64,000 nucleotides of DNA from AV69 sp963742315 (GTDB lineage: Bacteria > Verrucomicrobiota > Verrucomicrobiia > Chthoniobacterales > UBA10450): assembly GCA_963742315.1 (NCBI GenBank), contig CAVULE010000007.1, forward strand, positions 248,001-312,000, given 5' to 3'. Positions 43,341 through 52,555 of the stretch are shown here, in pieces. The translations under genes were made by a program, and so were the position numbers. The notes below the pieces were generated by a model that was given only the letters and a program-made list of their open reading frames with translations, did not search any database and was not told where the DNA came from. Position 1 is the first letter of the stretch, and each line of letters starts with the position of its first letter.

Positions 43341-44401
43341 GGCCGAATCGCAACTTTTAGGACGCCGTCGCGCCGTGAACCGAAGAGATCGTAGGCCTCG
43401 GCGATTTGATCGAGTTTGAAATTGTGTGTGAGGAGCGGCGTCGGGTCGAACCGCTTCGATTGCACCATCGACATCAACCGACGCATCCGTTCTTTGCCTC
43501 CGGGACAAAGCGTCGTCACGATTTTGTAATCCCCGATGCCGGCGGCAAACGCGTCGTATGGAACCTGAAGTTTCCCCGAATAAACGCCCAAGCTACTGAG
43601 CGTTCCTCCCGGACGCAGGCATCGCAGACCGTTTTCGAAGGTTTCCTGTAAACCGAGTGCTTCGATCGCTACATCAGTCCCGCCTCCGGTCAGGCGTTTC
43701 ACTTCCGCGATGACGTCACATTGTTTCGGATCTAGAACGATGTCTGCACCCATGCGCTTCGCCATCGTCATTCGCACTGGATCGCTATCAACGCCGATGA
43801 TGAATGAGGCGCCCATCAATTTTGCGCCTGCCGTCGAACAAAGACCGATAGGACCTTGCGCGAAAACGACCACAGTATCACCGATGTGAATATTCGCCGA
43901 CTCGGCGCCACTAAAACCAGTCGATGCGATGTCCGCGAGCAGAACAACCTGCTCGTTGGTCAACTCATCGGGAATCTTTGCGAGATTGGCTTGAGCATTG
44001 GGCACAAGCAGATATTCCGCCTGCGCGCCGTTAATCGTGTTACCGAATCGCCAGCCGCCGCTCGCCTCCACACCTTCGCCGTGTCCGCACTGTGCCCATT
44101 GAGCCGACAAACAAGCCCGACACTGGCCGCACGGCGTGATCGCGCCGACAAGCACGCGATCGCCGATCTTGTATCCGGTTAGACCCTCACCGAGTTCTTC
44201 AATCACGCCGACCGGCTCGTGTCCAATCACCAGCCCAGGTTTCACCGGATATTCTCCGCGTAAAATATGAAGATCGGTTCCGCAGATGGTCGTTAACGTG
44301 ATCTTAATCACGGCTTCGCCGACGCCGGCCCTCGGACGCGGGACCTCTTCGAGGCGGATGTTGTTGGCTGCGTGGAAAACGGCGGCTTTCATCGTTTCCA
44401 T
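43337..44401 (-). CDS. zinc-dependent alcohol dehydrogenase
   Basis: 354 residues, medium-chain dehydrogenase/reductase. Catalytic zinc ligands in ICGTDLHI and GHEPVGVI, a structural-zinc-like cluster CGQCRACLSAQWAQC, and the Rossmann segment VFAQGPIGLCSTAGAKLMGA. Close in plan to bacterial secondary or propanol-type alcohol dehydrogenases. It likely oxidises or forms alcohols from acetyl-CoA-derived aldehydes. GGGAGG seven bases before the ATG decides the start. It lies 17 bases after the receiver gene and is coupled to the GNAT gene. Confidence 0.92.
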   Translation of the reverse strand: METMKAAVFHAANNIRLEEVPRPRAGVGEAVIKITLTTICGTDLHILRGEYPVKPGLVIGHEPVGVIEELGEGLTGYKIGDRVLVGAITPCGQCRACLSAQWAQCGHGEGVEASGGWRFGNTINGAQAEYLLVPNAQANLAKIPDELTNEQVVLLADIASTGFSGAESANIHIGDTVVVFAQGPIGLCSTAGAKLMGASFIIGVDSDPVRMTMAKRMGADIVLDPKQCDVIAEVKRLTGGGTDVAIEALGLQETFENGLRCLRPGGTLSSLGVYSGKLQVPYDAFAAGIGDYKIVTTLCPGGKERMRRLMSMVQSKRFDPTPLLTHNFKLDQIAEAYDLFGSRRDGVLKVAIRP

Positions 44402-44417
44402 TGTCGATCCTCCCGGG

Positions 44418-44849
44418 TTAAACCGCATCAAATTCGAGTTTCAGCTGGCGTCGCTCGAAAATCGTGAGCGCCAGTTGATGTTGGGGCCGGCAACATTGCC
44501 TCATCGCATTTGCAAGTTGTGCTACCGAGGCGGGCTTGGGAAGACATGCGGTTGCGCCATTAGCGTAAGCTAGCGCTTCCACGTGCTTCGCATCATCGCG
44601 AGTAACCACAACCACGGGTAAATCTTCCCGACACATGTTAATCGCACCGAGCAAGGTCATGCCGTGTGCACCGTGGTCGAAATCGATAATGGCAAGATCA
44701 AGATGTCGACCCAGCCCGCAGACCACTTGCAACGCGTCGCCGGGATCATAAGCAAGATGACTAACACCGCCATTTTCGGAGAGCGTCTCAGCGACAGTCT
44801 CTTCCAGTTGCGGATCGTTTGTGAGGAGAAGGATGACCGGTGTTTTCAT
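44418..44849 (-). CDS. stand-alone response-regulator receiver domain
   Basis: 143 residues, CheY-like fold. The acidic start LLTNDPQLEE replaces the usual DD pair, the phospho-acceptor region is LAIIDFDHG, Thr is in VVVTRDDA and Lys in ACLPKP. There is no output domain; the C-terminal 30 residues are a short tail. It is the first gene of a receiver-ADH-GNAT operon and resembles a second receiver gene at 56652-57119. Confidence 0.82.
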   Translation of the reverse strand: MKTPVILLLTNDPQLEETVAETLSENGGVSHLAYDPGDALQVVCGLGRHLDLAIIDFDHGAHGMTLLGAINMCREDLPVVVVTRDDAKHVEALAYANGATACLPKPASVAQLANAMRQCCRPQHQLALTIFERRQLKLEFDAV

Positions 44850-44990
44850 ATCGTCAGCATGAAGGTGAGTCTGCCTCGGCGCTCCACAACAATTGCGATT
44901 TAGCGTGCATTTCTTGCCGGCCCCATCAAGGCCGCCTGAGAAACGAACTGATTGTCGATCTTGTCTCAGTAGGCGCTGTCTTCGCGACCC

Positions 44991-45629
44991 TCAGTGACAC
45001 TTGGCGAAGGGGACTCGGTGGTGCGGATGTAGAAAGATATCCTCAGCACTATCAAGATGAGCTGCCAAGCCGGAAACGTGTGGAACCGCCCATTCTTCTC
45101 TCGGATCGGTTTGCCTAAGATCACCACTGTTACTGCGCCGCATCTGTCGTTGAAAGAACGAGTGAATTCTTGGACTCAGAGCGGCAAACCCAACGATCAA
45201 TGGCAGGACAAAGAATACTTCGTGAACCGCGAGCCCGAGACCGAACCCGAACCCAGCAACCAGAGCGAGCATCGGAGCATCGATAGCAATTTTCGGGAAC
45301 CATTTTTTACGCACGACCGGAAGACCTTGCGCCTGCCAGGCTTCCATCCCGCCGTCTACGACAACGGCGTTCGCGCAACCGGCCCCCCCAAGAATCCCGG
45401 TGGCAAGGCCAGCCAGCACACGACTTCGGCAAATGACATACAGCGGCTCTGTCGCCGACAGTTTGCGATCGCGCAGAACTTTGGATGCTCGTAATTCCGG
45501 TAACGGGATCGAACGCGCACCCGGGATGTGTGCCTTATCGAATTCCTCTTTTGTCCGGACGTCGATGAGATCAAACGGTTGGTGCGTGGCGATCAATCTC
45601 GCTAGTCCGATGGGATGGATTGTTTTCAT
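44991..45629 (-). CDS. rhodanese-domain membrane protein
   Basis: 212 residues. A rhodanese domain (about 1-105; LIDVRTKEEFDKAHIPGARS, active-site Cys in VICRSRVLAG) is followed by two hydrophobic segments (MLALVAGFGFGLGLAVHEVF and FVLPLIVGFAAL), like rhodanese-DUF2892 fusions, and a hydrophilic tail. It would move sulfane sulfur at the inner membrane. AAGGAGA upstream of the ATG at 45629 sets the start. Follows the PocR-AraC gene on the same strand. Confidence 0.85.
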   Translation of the reverse strand: MKTIHPIGLARLIATHQPFDLIDVRTKEEFDKAHIPGARSIPLPELRASKVLRDRKLSATEPLYVICRSRVLAGLATGILGGAGCANAVVVDGGMEAWQAQGLPVVRKKWFPKIAIDAPMLALVAGFGFGLGLAVHEVFFVLPLIVGFAALSPRIHSFFQRQMRRSNSGDLRQTDPREEWAVPHVSGLAAHLDSAEDIFLHPHHRVPFAKCH

Positions 45630-45826
45630 AAGGGTCTCCTTTTGATCCAAGATAGATATCCCCGGGTGAACGGGCTCACCGCCAATTGCCATTTCCTGAT
45701 TAAATCTTGCGCCCATGAATGCTGTCCACGAGAGCGCGTCCAGACGGCAAGGGTGAACGCGACGCCAAAACGCAGAGGTACCGAAGATGACTTTGTTGTG
45801 CCCCCGCGAGCCACTCGGGAAGATAA

Positions 45827-46780
45827 TTATCGAAGTTCGGCACCGGTTCGCCGTTCAGCTTTGCTCGTGCGCTTGCCGGTTGCGAGGTGTTGGCGAAACT
45901 CGCTCGGCGATTGGCCGAAAACGCGTTTGAACATGCGATTAAATTGCGTGAGCGATTGAAAACCTACGTCGTAGGCAACTTCACTGATCCGGCGATTTGG
46001 ATTGAGCAACTGTGTGCGCGCCTCTTCCAAACGAACGCGCGCAACGTAATCCGTGAATTTCAGTCCCGTGGCTTTATGGAATACTTTGCAGAAATGAAAG
46101 ATGCTGGCGCCAGCGGCTTTTGCGACGGCCGATAACGAGAGTGGTTCCGTCTTGTGCTGGGCGATGTACTCGCGCGCTTTTTGCACCAACGGCGGCTCCG
46201 CATTCTGGCTTTCTAAAACAATTTGATTCGTCAACGCGGAAAGTTGATCGGCAAAGAACGTGAGTAATCGGACAATCGCATTGTATTTGTCCGGCATAAT
46301 CAGCGGGTTTTTCTCCCACGCCTTGCGAAGTTCGCCGGTTAATCGCAGGCCATGTCGCTCCAGTTCGCGACCGACCTTAGTCGTGTCTGATTTCACCGGC
46401 ATGTGCCGCAACACTTGTCCGATTCGTAAATATCCGATCGTCCTCTGACCCAGCTTCACCGGAACAGCCGTTTCGGTTAAGCCGAACGGACAAGTCACCG
46501 TATGTGGCAATCCGCCTGTGTGCCGGATCATGTCATCATGAGCTTGCAGGCACACACTGAGGGTAGCTGGGTTTTCCGCGAGCAGAGCACAAAATGGATT
46601 TTCATGTTTCTTACCATGATGAGCTAGCTGCCAGAACTCCAACGGCCGCAAAGTTAAAGGAAGACCGGTCGCCTTGGTAAAAACGCTCTCGTAATCGCGA
46701 AACAATCGCGAACGCTGCAACATCTCGATCAGTTGCTTGTTCACGCCGCCATTGCTGGCTGGGACTGCAGCAACGCGCAT
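45827..46780 (-). CDS. AraC-family regulator with PocR sensor domain
   Basis: 317 residues. PocR-type sensor at about 15-165 (CALLAENPATLSVCLQAHDD, then TCPFGLTETAVPV, with conserved Cys residues) and a double HTH of the AraC type at about 205-300 (LSLSAVAKAAGASIFHFCKV and ISEVAYDVGFQSLTQFNRMF). PocR domains sense small molecules such as polyols. It probably controls the neighbouring rhodanese, dehydrogenase and stress genes. A decayed AraC HTH at about 56350-56530 suggests a second copy once sat near ackA. Confidence 0.9.
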   Translation of the reverse strand: MRVAAVPASNGGVNKQLIEMLQRSRLFRDYESVFTKATGLPLTLRPLEFWQLAHHGKKHENPFCALLAENPATLSVCLQAHDDMIRHTGGLPHTVTCPFGLTETAVPVKLGQRTIGYLRIGQVLRHMPVKSDTTKVGRELERHGLRLTGELRKAWEKNPLIMPDKYNAIVRLLTFFADQLSALTNQIVLESQNAEPPLVQKAREYIAQHKTEPLSLSAVAKAAGASIFHFCKVFHKATGLKFTDYVARVRLEEARTQLLNPNRRISEVAYDVGFQSLTQFNRMFKRVFGQSPSEFRQHLATGKRTSKAERRTGAELR

Positions 46781-46931
46781 ACGCCAACGAATTTAGTCTC
46801 ACCAAAGTCGGTTGTCTATGCAAGCCAATTGCTTCATTCCCTAATCAACCCGTCTCGAAATTACCCTTTATCATCGGCATCAGGGTCCGGATAAGTGTCC
46901 AGCTCCTGTAACATAAAGGGCGACAAGCCGA

Positions 46932-47159
46932 TCACGGCTCGAGTTTCTCGCCGTGGGCGTGAATGGAGAGCATCTTTTTGCGGGCCGCTTGCAAACGCCG
47001 CAGCATCACCGGCGTGATCCGCTTGAATAATTCATAACCTAGCGAGTGATTCGTTTCGCAGTATTCCCGCAGAATAGTGCCATAAAAGCGCCTAGCGATC
47101 ACGTGTTTAGGAATTCCCTGTTTTCGAGTTCGCTTCTTTGACTGCGATTTAGCTTTCAC
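46932..47159 (-). CDS. short Crp-like C-terminal fragment protein
   Basis: 75 residues. After a Lys/Arg-rich N-terminus, RFYGTILREYCETNHSLGYE and LFKRITPVMLRRLQAARKK closely match the last 50 residues of the cyclic-nucleotide-domain protein at 57375-57863, but the whole nucleotide-binding beta-roll is missing. It starts (GTG) 6 bases after the stop of a universal stress protein gene. Either a truncated duplicate or a small helical protein derived from it. Confidence 0.55.
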   Translation of the reverse strand: MKAKSQSKKRTRKQGIPKHVIARRFYGTILREYCETNHSLGYELFKRITPVMLRRLQAARKKMLSIHAHGEKLEP

Positions 47160-47165
47160 CGTCGA

Positions 47166-47669
47166 TCAGACGAATTCGTGTTCCTTCTCGCGCACGACCA
47201 GCACGGGGCATGTCGCCGCTCGGACAACGCGTTCGGCCGTGCTGCCTATGCAAAAGTGTTTCCACCCGCTGTATCCGTGCGTCGCAATCACGATAAGATC
47301 GACATCAAAGTCCTTGGCCGCTTCCACAATCTCGTGCGACGGAATTCCCTTTCGCAGTGTGGACCGCGTCTCCTTAAGACCGCCGACTTCGGCCGAGCTC
47401 AGCAACACCCGCAGATTCTTCTCAGCACTCGCCAGTTCCTTTTCGGAAAATGCTGGCGCCCCGCGCCGTTCAATGAAATTTCGCGACGAAACCGGCTCGA
47501 GTACGTGGAGCAGAATGAGATGCGAGCCAAACTCTTTCGCGAAACGAAACGCGTACTTAAAAGCTTTTCGGGAAGGCGGCGAAAAATCGTGCGGCACGAG
47601 AATCTTCTTCAACGCGAAGGTCGGATGCTTAGGTTCGTCAAGAAGACTGCGTGGGGTTTCCAATTTCAT
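47166..47669 (-). CDS. universal stress protein
   Basis: 167 residues, single UspA domain: ILVPHDFSPPSRKAFKYA at the start and THGYSGWKHFCIGSTAER carrying the ATP-binding G-x-x-G-(9x)-G-S loop, slightly modified (GYSGWKHFCIGS). The ATG at 47669 is chosen because family homology starts soon after it; the longer frame to 47918 runs antisense into the P-type ATPase start. Divergent from that ATPase gene with about 110 bases between them. Confidence 0.9.
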   Translation of the reverse strand: MKLETPRSLLDEPKHPTFALKKILVPHDFSPPSRKAFKYAFRFAKEFGSHLILLHVLEPVSSRNFIERRGAPAFSEKELASAEKNLRVLLSSAEVGGLKETRSTLRKGIPSHEIVEAAKDFDVDLIVIATHGYSGWKHFCIGSTAERVVRAATCPVLVVREKEHEFV

Positions 47670-47780
47670 CGCCCCGAAAATGCTGTGCTTTCCTACGCTT
47701 CGCTCATCTGTCCTTGGCAAAAAGTGTGCGTTTCTTGTCTGACGACGAGAGGAAAGTGGGTATTCGTTCAGGCGTCCCCG

Positions 47781-49718
47781 ATGGATCAAAAACGAGCTGG
47801 AACGCCAAAGTTGAGGCATCAACCGCCGGCCAGCCGATTGTGGGAATCTATCACGATTCTCCACCGTCGCAGGACAAGTGTCATTGCTCTCTTCGCGGCG
47901 GTGGCAATTTTGGTTCATCTCGTCCTTCGGTTCGTTTTGCGCACGCCTCCGGGAATGCAGCAGCTACCGCTTCTGGCAGCGCTTGTTTTCGGCGGTATTC
48001 CTCTCGTTTATGAACTGACCCGCCATCTGCTGCGGCGCGAATTCGGCTCCGATCTCCTTGCCGGAATTTCCATCGTTACTTCTGTCCTTCTCCACGAATA
48101 CCTCGCTGGCTCCATTGTTGTCTTGATGCTCTCCGGCGGCGAGGCGCTGGAAAACTACGCGTTGCGGAATGCATCTTCGGTTTTGCGCGCCTTGGCGAAA
48201 CGAATGCCTGCCATTGCCCATCGGAAAAGAGATTCTGTGATCGTCGACGTGGCATTGGATGAGATCGCCGTGGGCGACACTCTGGTAATTTATCCACACG
48301 ATATCTGTCCCGTTGACGGGACGGTCATCGACGGCCATGGCGTCATGAACGAAGCGTTCCTAACGGGCGAGCCGTTTGAGATCACCAAGGCACCTGGTTC
48401 TACTGTTATCTCCGGCGCAGTTAATGGTGAATCCGCTCTCACCATTACGGCCACACGTCGCGCCGTCGATTCGCGCTACGCCAAAATCATGGAGGTGATG
48501 CGCGAGTCCGAACAAAACCAGCCGCACTTGCGCCGACTCGGAGATCAGTTGGGCGCGATCTATACTCCGGTAGCGGTCACCATTGCCGTGCTGGCTTGGG
48601 TCGTCAGCGGTGAAGCTGTGCGCTTTCTCGCTGTGCTCGTCATCGCCACACCTTGCCCATTGCTTATCGCCATTCCCGTCGCGATTATCGGCTCCGTTTC
48701 CCTGGCCGCGCGACGCTCCATCGTCGTGAAGAATCCCGCCGTTCTCGAACAAATCACCGAATGCCGGACCGCGATTTTCGACAAAACGGGAACGCTAACC
48801 TATGGCGAGCCGAAGTTGACCGAGCAGCTCATCGCTCCGGGTTTCGCGCAAAAAGAGGTGCTGACGCTGGCAGCCAGTCTTGAGCTCTACTCAAAGCATC
48901 CATTGGCCCGAGCCATCCTCGCCGCCGCCAAAGCGGAACGGCTTCACCTCGAACAAGCGTCGCACGTAAGTGAACCTCCTGGTCAGGGACTTCGAGGAAC
49001 CGTCGCCGGTCACGACATTCAGATCACCAGCCGCGGCAAGCTGCTTTCGCAGAAGACGCCAGGTGCCGAGCATCTTCCACCGATCGCCGGGGGTCTCGAG
49101 TGTACCATCGTAATCGATGGCAAGTTTGCCGCGACTCTTCGACTGCGCGACGCGCCGCGTGTCGAAGGACGCTCCTTTATTCAACATCTCGGCCCGAAAC
49201 ATCAGTTCCAACGTATCATGATCCTTTCCGGCGATCGCGAATCGGAAGTGCGTTATCTGGCCGAGCAGGTCGGCATTACCGAAATTCATGCGGAACAGAG
49301 CCCGGAACAAAAATTAGCAATCGTTAGGCAGGAAACGGTGGCGGCGAAAACCCTCTACGTCGGCGACGGCATCAACGACGCGCCGGCTATGATGGCCGCT
49401 ACGGTAGGAATGGCTGTCGGGCAGAACAGCGATGTGACCGCGGAAGCGGCTGACGTTGTCGCGATGGAAAACTCGCTCAAGAAAGTGGATGAATTCATGC
49501 ACATCAGCCGCCGGATGCGTTCCATTGCCTTACAGAGCGCGGTCGGTGGAATGTTGCTGAGCGCAGGCGGTATGATGTTCGCCGCCGCCGGCTATTTGGC
49601 TCCTGTGGCGGGAGCGATCAGTCAGGAAATCATCGACGTGCTGGCAGTGCTTAACGCCCTGCGTGCTGCGTTCCCGCCAAAAGTGATTTCGGATATGGCA
49701 GAACCCCCTAACAAATGA
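47781..49718 (+). CDS. P-type ATPase, heavy-metal-like, TPCP variant
   Basis: 645 residues. P1B-like plan without an N-terminal metal-binding domain: actuator loop FLTGEPFEI, transmembrane metal motif IATPCPLLIAIPVAII (TPCP instead of CPC/CPx-type), phosphorylation site AIFDKTGTLTYGEP, nucleotide domain HP motif YSKHPLARAI, and hinge VGDGINDAPAMM. Probably exports a metal ion across the inner membrane; the ion cannot be told because the membrane motif is atypical. The true start is taken as the ATG at 47781; the open frame upstream to 47178 is antisense to the stress-protein gene. Confidence 0.9.
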   Translation: MDQKRAGTPKLRHQPPASRLWESITILHRRRTSVIALFAAVAILVHLVLRFVLRTPPGMQQLPLLAALVFGGIPLVYELTRHLLRREFGSDLLAGISIVTSVLLHEYLAGSIVVLMLSGGEALENYALRNASSVLRALAKRMPAIAHRKRDSVIVDVALDEIAVGDTLVIYPHDICPVDGTVIDGHGVMNEAFLTGEPFEITKAPGSTVISGAVNGESALTITATRRAVDSRYAKIMEVMRESEQNQPHLRRLGDQLGAIYTPVAVTIAVLAWVVSGEAVRFLAVLVIATPCPLLIAIPVAIIGSVSLAARRSIVVKNPAVLEQITECRTAIFDKTGTLTYGEPKLTEQLIAPGFAQKEVLTLAASLELYSKHPLARAILAAAKAERLHLEQASHVSEPPGQGLRGTVAGHDIQITSRGKLLSQKTPGAEHLPPIAGGLECTIVIDGKFAATLRLRDAPRVEGRSFIQHLGPKHQFQRIMILSGDRESEVRYLAEQVGITEIHAEQSPEQKLAIVRQETVAAKTLYVGDGINDAPAMMAATVGMAVGQNSDVTAEAADVVAMENSLKKVDEFMHISRRMRSIALQSAVGGMLLSAGGMMFAAAGYLAPVAGAISQEIIDVLAVLNALRAAFPPKVISDMAEPPNK

Positions 49719-49757
49719 TGGACGTTGGGCATGAAGGGAGCACCGTAAATCGTGGCC

Positions 49758-52364
49758 TTAAACGCGCTTCGCCTCTTGCGAGTTCACAGCGGATAGTGCC
49801 GAAATTGTTGCGCGATAAAACAGTAGCTTGGCAAATTCTGCCGTCCCGATGTAGGCGACGATAATTGCGGCAACAATGGGATAGAAATGCCCTGGCATCG
49901 GCTGGAACCCGAGCGCACCTGCAAATGGAAGCTGTGCCGTCAAGATCGTCATTAGCACAATTATTCCGGTAGTCAGTGCGAGCAGCTTGCTGGGGCGACT
50001 CTTGAAAAACGGACGACGACTGCGCACGACCAGCACGACCAGCGATGCCGAGACAATCGATTCGATAAACCAGCCGGTCCGGAATTGCGCGACGGTCGCG
50101 TTTAACCAGAGGAGGACGCCGAACGTAAGATAGTCGAACACGGAACTGACGAGTCCAAACACGACCATAAATCGCCGGATGAAGCGGATGTCCCACCGGC
50201 GTGGCGCTTGCACCAATTCGGGATCGACATTGTCGCTTGCGATCGTCATTTCCGGAAAATCGGTGAGCAAATTCATCAGCAAAATCTGCTTCGGCAGCAG
50301 AGGCAGAAACGGAAGAAACAACGACGCCCCGGCCATGCTGAACATGTTTCCAAAGTTCGCGCTTGTCGCGATGAAGACATATTTGAGGGTGTTCGCGAAC
50401 GTGCGCCGGCCTTCGCGCACACCATCAACAAGCACCTCCAGGTCGCGTTCCAGTAAAACAAAATCTGCAGCCTCGCGCGCAACATCGACAGCGGTGTCAA
50501 CTGAGAGACCTACATCCGCGGTGTGGAGCGCGGTGGCATCATTGATTCCGTCGCCCATGTAGCCAACGACGTGTCCGGCTTTCTTGAGAGCGACCACGAT
50601 CTGCTCCTTTTGAGTTGGCTCGATTTCGGCGAACACATCCACCTCGCTAGCGCAACGAGTCAGCGCCTGATTGCTCATCTTTCTCATTTCCGGGCCGGAC
50701 AGAATCCGCGCTGTGGTTAGCCCGACTTCGTGCGCGACGTGCGCAGCGATCAGGGCATTGTCGCCCGTAATGATTTTCAAACTGATACCCAGCTCGCTCA
50801 GCTCGCGGATCGTATTTCCGACGCCCTGTTTCGGAGGATCGGCTAAGACGATGAACCCAAGAAAAGTCATAGCGTTTTCGCTCTCGTGTTTGATTTGCGA
50901 TTCGTCTTCGCAATCGCGATACGCCACGCCGAGAACACGGAGACCCTGGTTGCTGAACTCGCGCCAATGGTCATCGATCCTGGACCGTGCGGCCTCGATC
51001 TCGATCAAAGATCCATCGCTCAACTCGGTTTGCGAACACACTTCCAATATTTGTCGCAGCGCACCTTTGGTGATGAGGATGTGCCGCCCCTCTTTCTCAA
51101 AAAGAATGCTCAGCCGTTTGCGGACGAAGTCGTACGGCACTTCATCCAATTTGTGCCAACCGTCACAAGAAGGCGCAGGTGATTCCCGGATCGCTTGATC
51201 AATTGGATTAACGAAACCGGTTTCGTTAGCCGCGTTTAAATAAGCGTAGAGAAGAACCTTTGCGCTTTCGCGACCTTCCGCGTCCGGCGTTGCGTGAATC
51301 TGCACTTTTCCCTCGGTGATCGTGCCGGTCTTATCCGAACAGAGCACATTCATGCTGCCGAAGTTCTCAATCGCCGCCAACCGCTTGGTAATCACTTTCT
51401 TCTCCGCCATGCGACGCGCACCGTGAGAAAGATTGATGCTGATGATCGCTGGGAGAAGCTGCGGTGTTAGTCCGACTGCCAGCGCGAGCGCGAACAAAAA
51501 CGAATCGAGCACCGGTTTGTGGAAGTAAACGTTGAAAGCGAAAATCGCGAGCAAGAGCAGGAACGTGACCTCTGCTAGCAGATAACCGAAATGCCGTACA
51601 CCATGTTCAAACTCCGTCTCCGGCGGTCGCAGCTTGAGGCTTTCAAAAACTTTCCCGAACTCCGTGTCGCGCCCGGTATGCACGACAAGCGCTTTCCCAT
51701 TGCCACTGACAACATGAGTGCCCAAAAAAATGGCATTCGTGCAATGGGCGAGCCCGGCGTCAGGCGGCATTGTACCCGGAATCTTCTCTCCCGGATAAGT
51801 CTCGCCGGTCAACGTCGCTTCGTTGACAAAGAGGTCGCGCGCTTCGAACAATCGACAATCGCCCGGAACAATCGCGCCGGCGGACAGCAGCACGACATCG
51901 CCGGGAACGATTTGTTCCAGTGGCACCGAAGCTTCTGCGCCATCGCGTAGCGCGCACACTTTTGTTTCAACGACTGCGCGCAATTTTTCCACCGCGTTTA
52001 CTGCACCGTACTCCTGCCAGAAACCCAGTACTCCGCTTACAAGAACGATCGTCAGAATGATGGCGGCGTCGCTCGGATCGCTGAGAAACATCGACAAGAC
52101 AGCCGCGCCGATGAGGATGAGGATGATCGGGCTTTTGAACTGCCTAATTAGAAGAGCGAAACCCGCCGCTCTGCTCCTTGTCCTCAGTCGGTTGGCACCA
52201 AATTGCGCGAGACGCGCCCGCGCTTCAACGCTCGTTAGTCCAACGGGCGAGCTGCCAAGGCGCTCAAAAATACCTTCAACTGAACCGCACGTTAACTCGG
52301 CTCGCAGCGACTGCGACGATCCTTTCACGCGCAGAATTTGAGTCCTCGGCCCTGAAGCAAACAA
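49758..52364 (-). CDS. mgtA: magnesium-translocating P-type ATPase, MgtA-like
   Basis: 868 residues, the expected length for type IIIB ATPases. N-terminal cation-ATPase domain (LTSVEARARLAQFGANRL), actuator TLTGETYPGEK, transmembrane AVGLTPQLLPAIISINLS, phosphorylation site VLCSDKTGTITEG, hinge MGDGINDATALHTADVG, and the C-terminal helices with LLMNLLTDFPEMTIASDNVD. The last element is typical of MgtA/MgtB, which import Mg2+ when it is scarce. Substrate by family resemblance. Convergent with the heavy-metal ATPase. Confidence 0.92.
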   Translation of the reverse strand: MFASGPRTQILRVKGSSQSLRAELTCGSVEGIFERLGSSPVGLTSVEARARLAQFGANRLRTRSRAAGFALLIRQFKSPIILILIGAAVLSMFLSDPSDAAIILTIVLVSGVLGFWQEYGAVNAVEKLRAVVETKVCALRDGAEASVPLEQIVPGDVVLLSAGAIVPGDCRLFEARDLFVNEATLTGETYPGEKIPGTMPPDAGLAHCTNAIFLGTHVVSGNGKALVVHTGRDTEFGKVFESLKLRPPETEFEHGVRHFGYLLAEVTFLLLLAIFAFNVYFHKPVLDSFLFALALAVGLTPQLLPAIISINLSHGARRMAEKKVITKRLAAIENFGSMNVLCSDKTGTITEGKVQIHATPDAEGRESAKVLLYAYLNAANETGFVNPIDQAIRESPAPSCDGWHKLDEVPYDFVRKRLSILFEKEGRHILITKGALRQILEVCSQTELSDGSLIEIEAARSRIDDHWREFSNQGLRVLGVAYRDCEDESQIKHESENAMTFLGFIVLADPPKQGVGNTIRELSELGISLKIITGDNALIAAHVAHEVGLTTARILSGPEMRKMSNQALTRCASEVDVFAEIEPTQKEQIVVALKKAGHVVGYMGDGINDATALHTADVGLSVDTAVDVAREAADFVLLERDLEVLVDGVREGRRTFANTLKYVFIATSANFGNMFSMAGASLFLPFLPLLPKQILLMNLLTDFPEMTIASDNVDPELVQAPRRWDIRFIRRFMVVFGLVSSVFDYLTFGVLLWLNATVAQFRTGWFIESIVSASLVVLVVRSRRPFFKSRPSKLLALTTGIIVLMTILTAQLPFAGALGFQPMPGHFYPIVAAIIVAYIGTAEFAKLLFYRATISALSAVNSQEAKRV

Positions 52365-52555
52365 GTCGAAAAGGAATGTGGTTTTTTGCGCAGCTCCCTA
52401 TTTCTCACTATCGAATTGTCTGCCTGCGCACACATCTGTCCGATGGACGCTATCTATGCCGCGGTCACGAGCAGGCTCGGCGACAGTGAGCTTCTCGAAA
52501 CTGCTGAAAGACTCGACCGGATACAAAGGGACTCAGGACCAACCCGCGTGTCCCA

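Noticed and set aside
47178..47780. N-terminal extension of the heavy-metal P-type ATPase by 201 codons
   Set aside because: The extension lies antisense to the universal stress protein gene and has no metal-binding CxxC domain; the ATG at 47781 is the better start.
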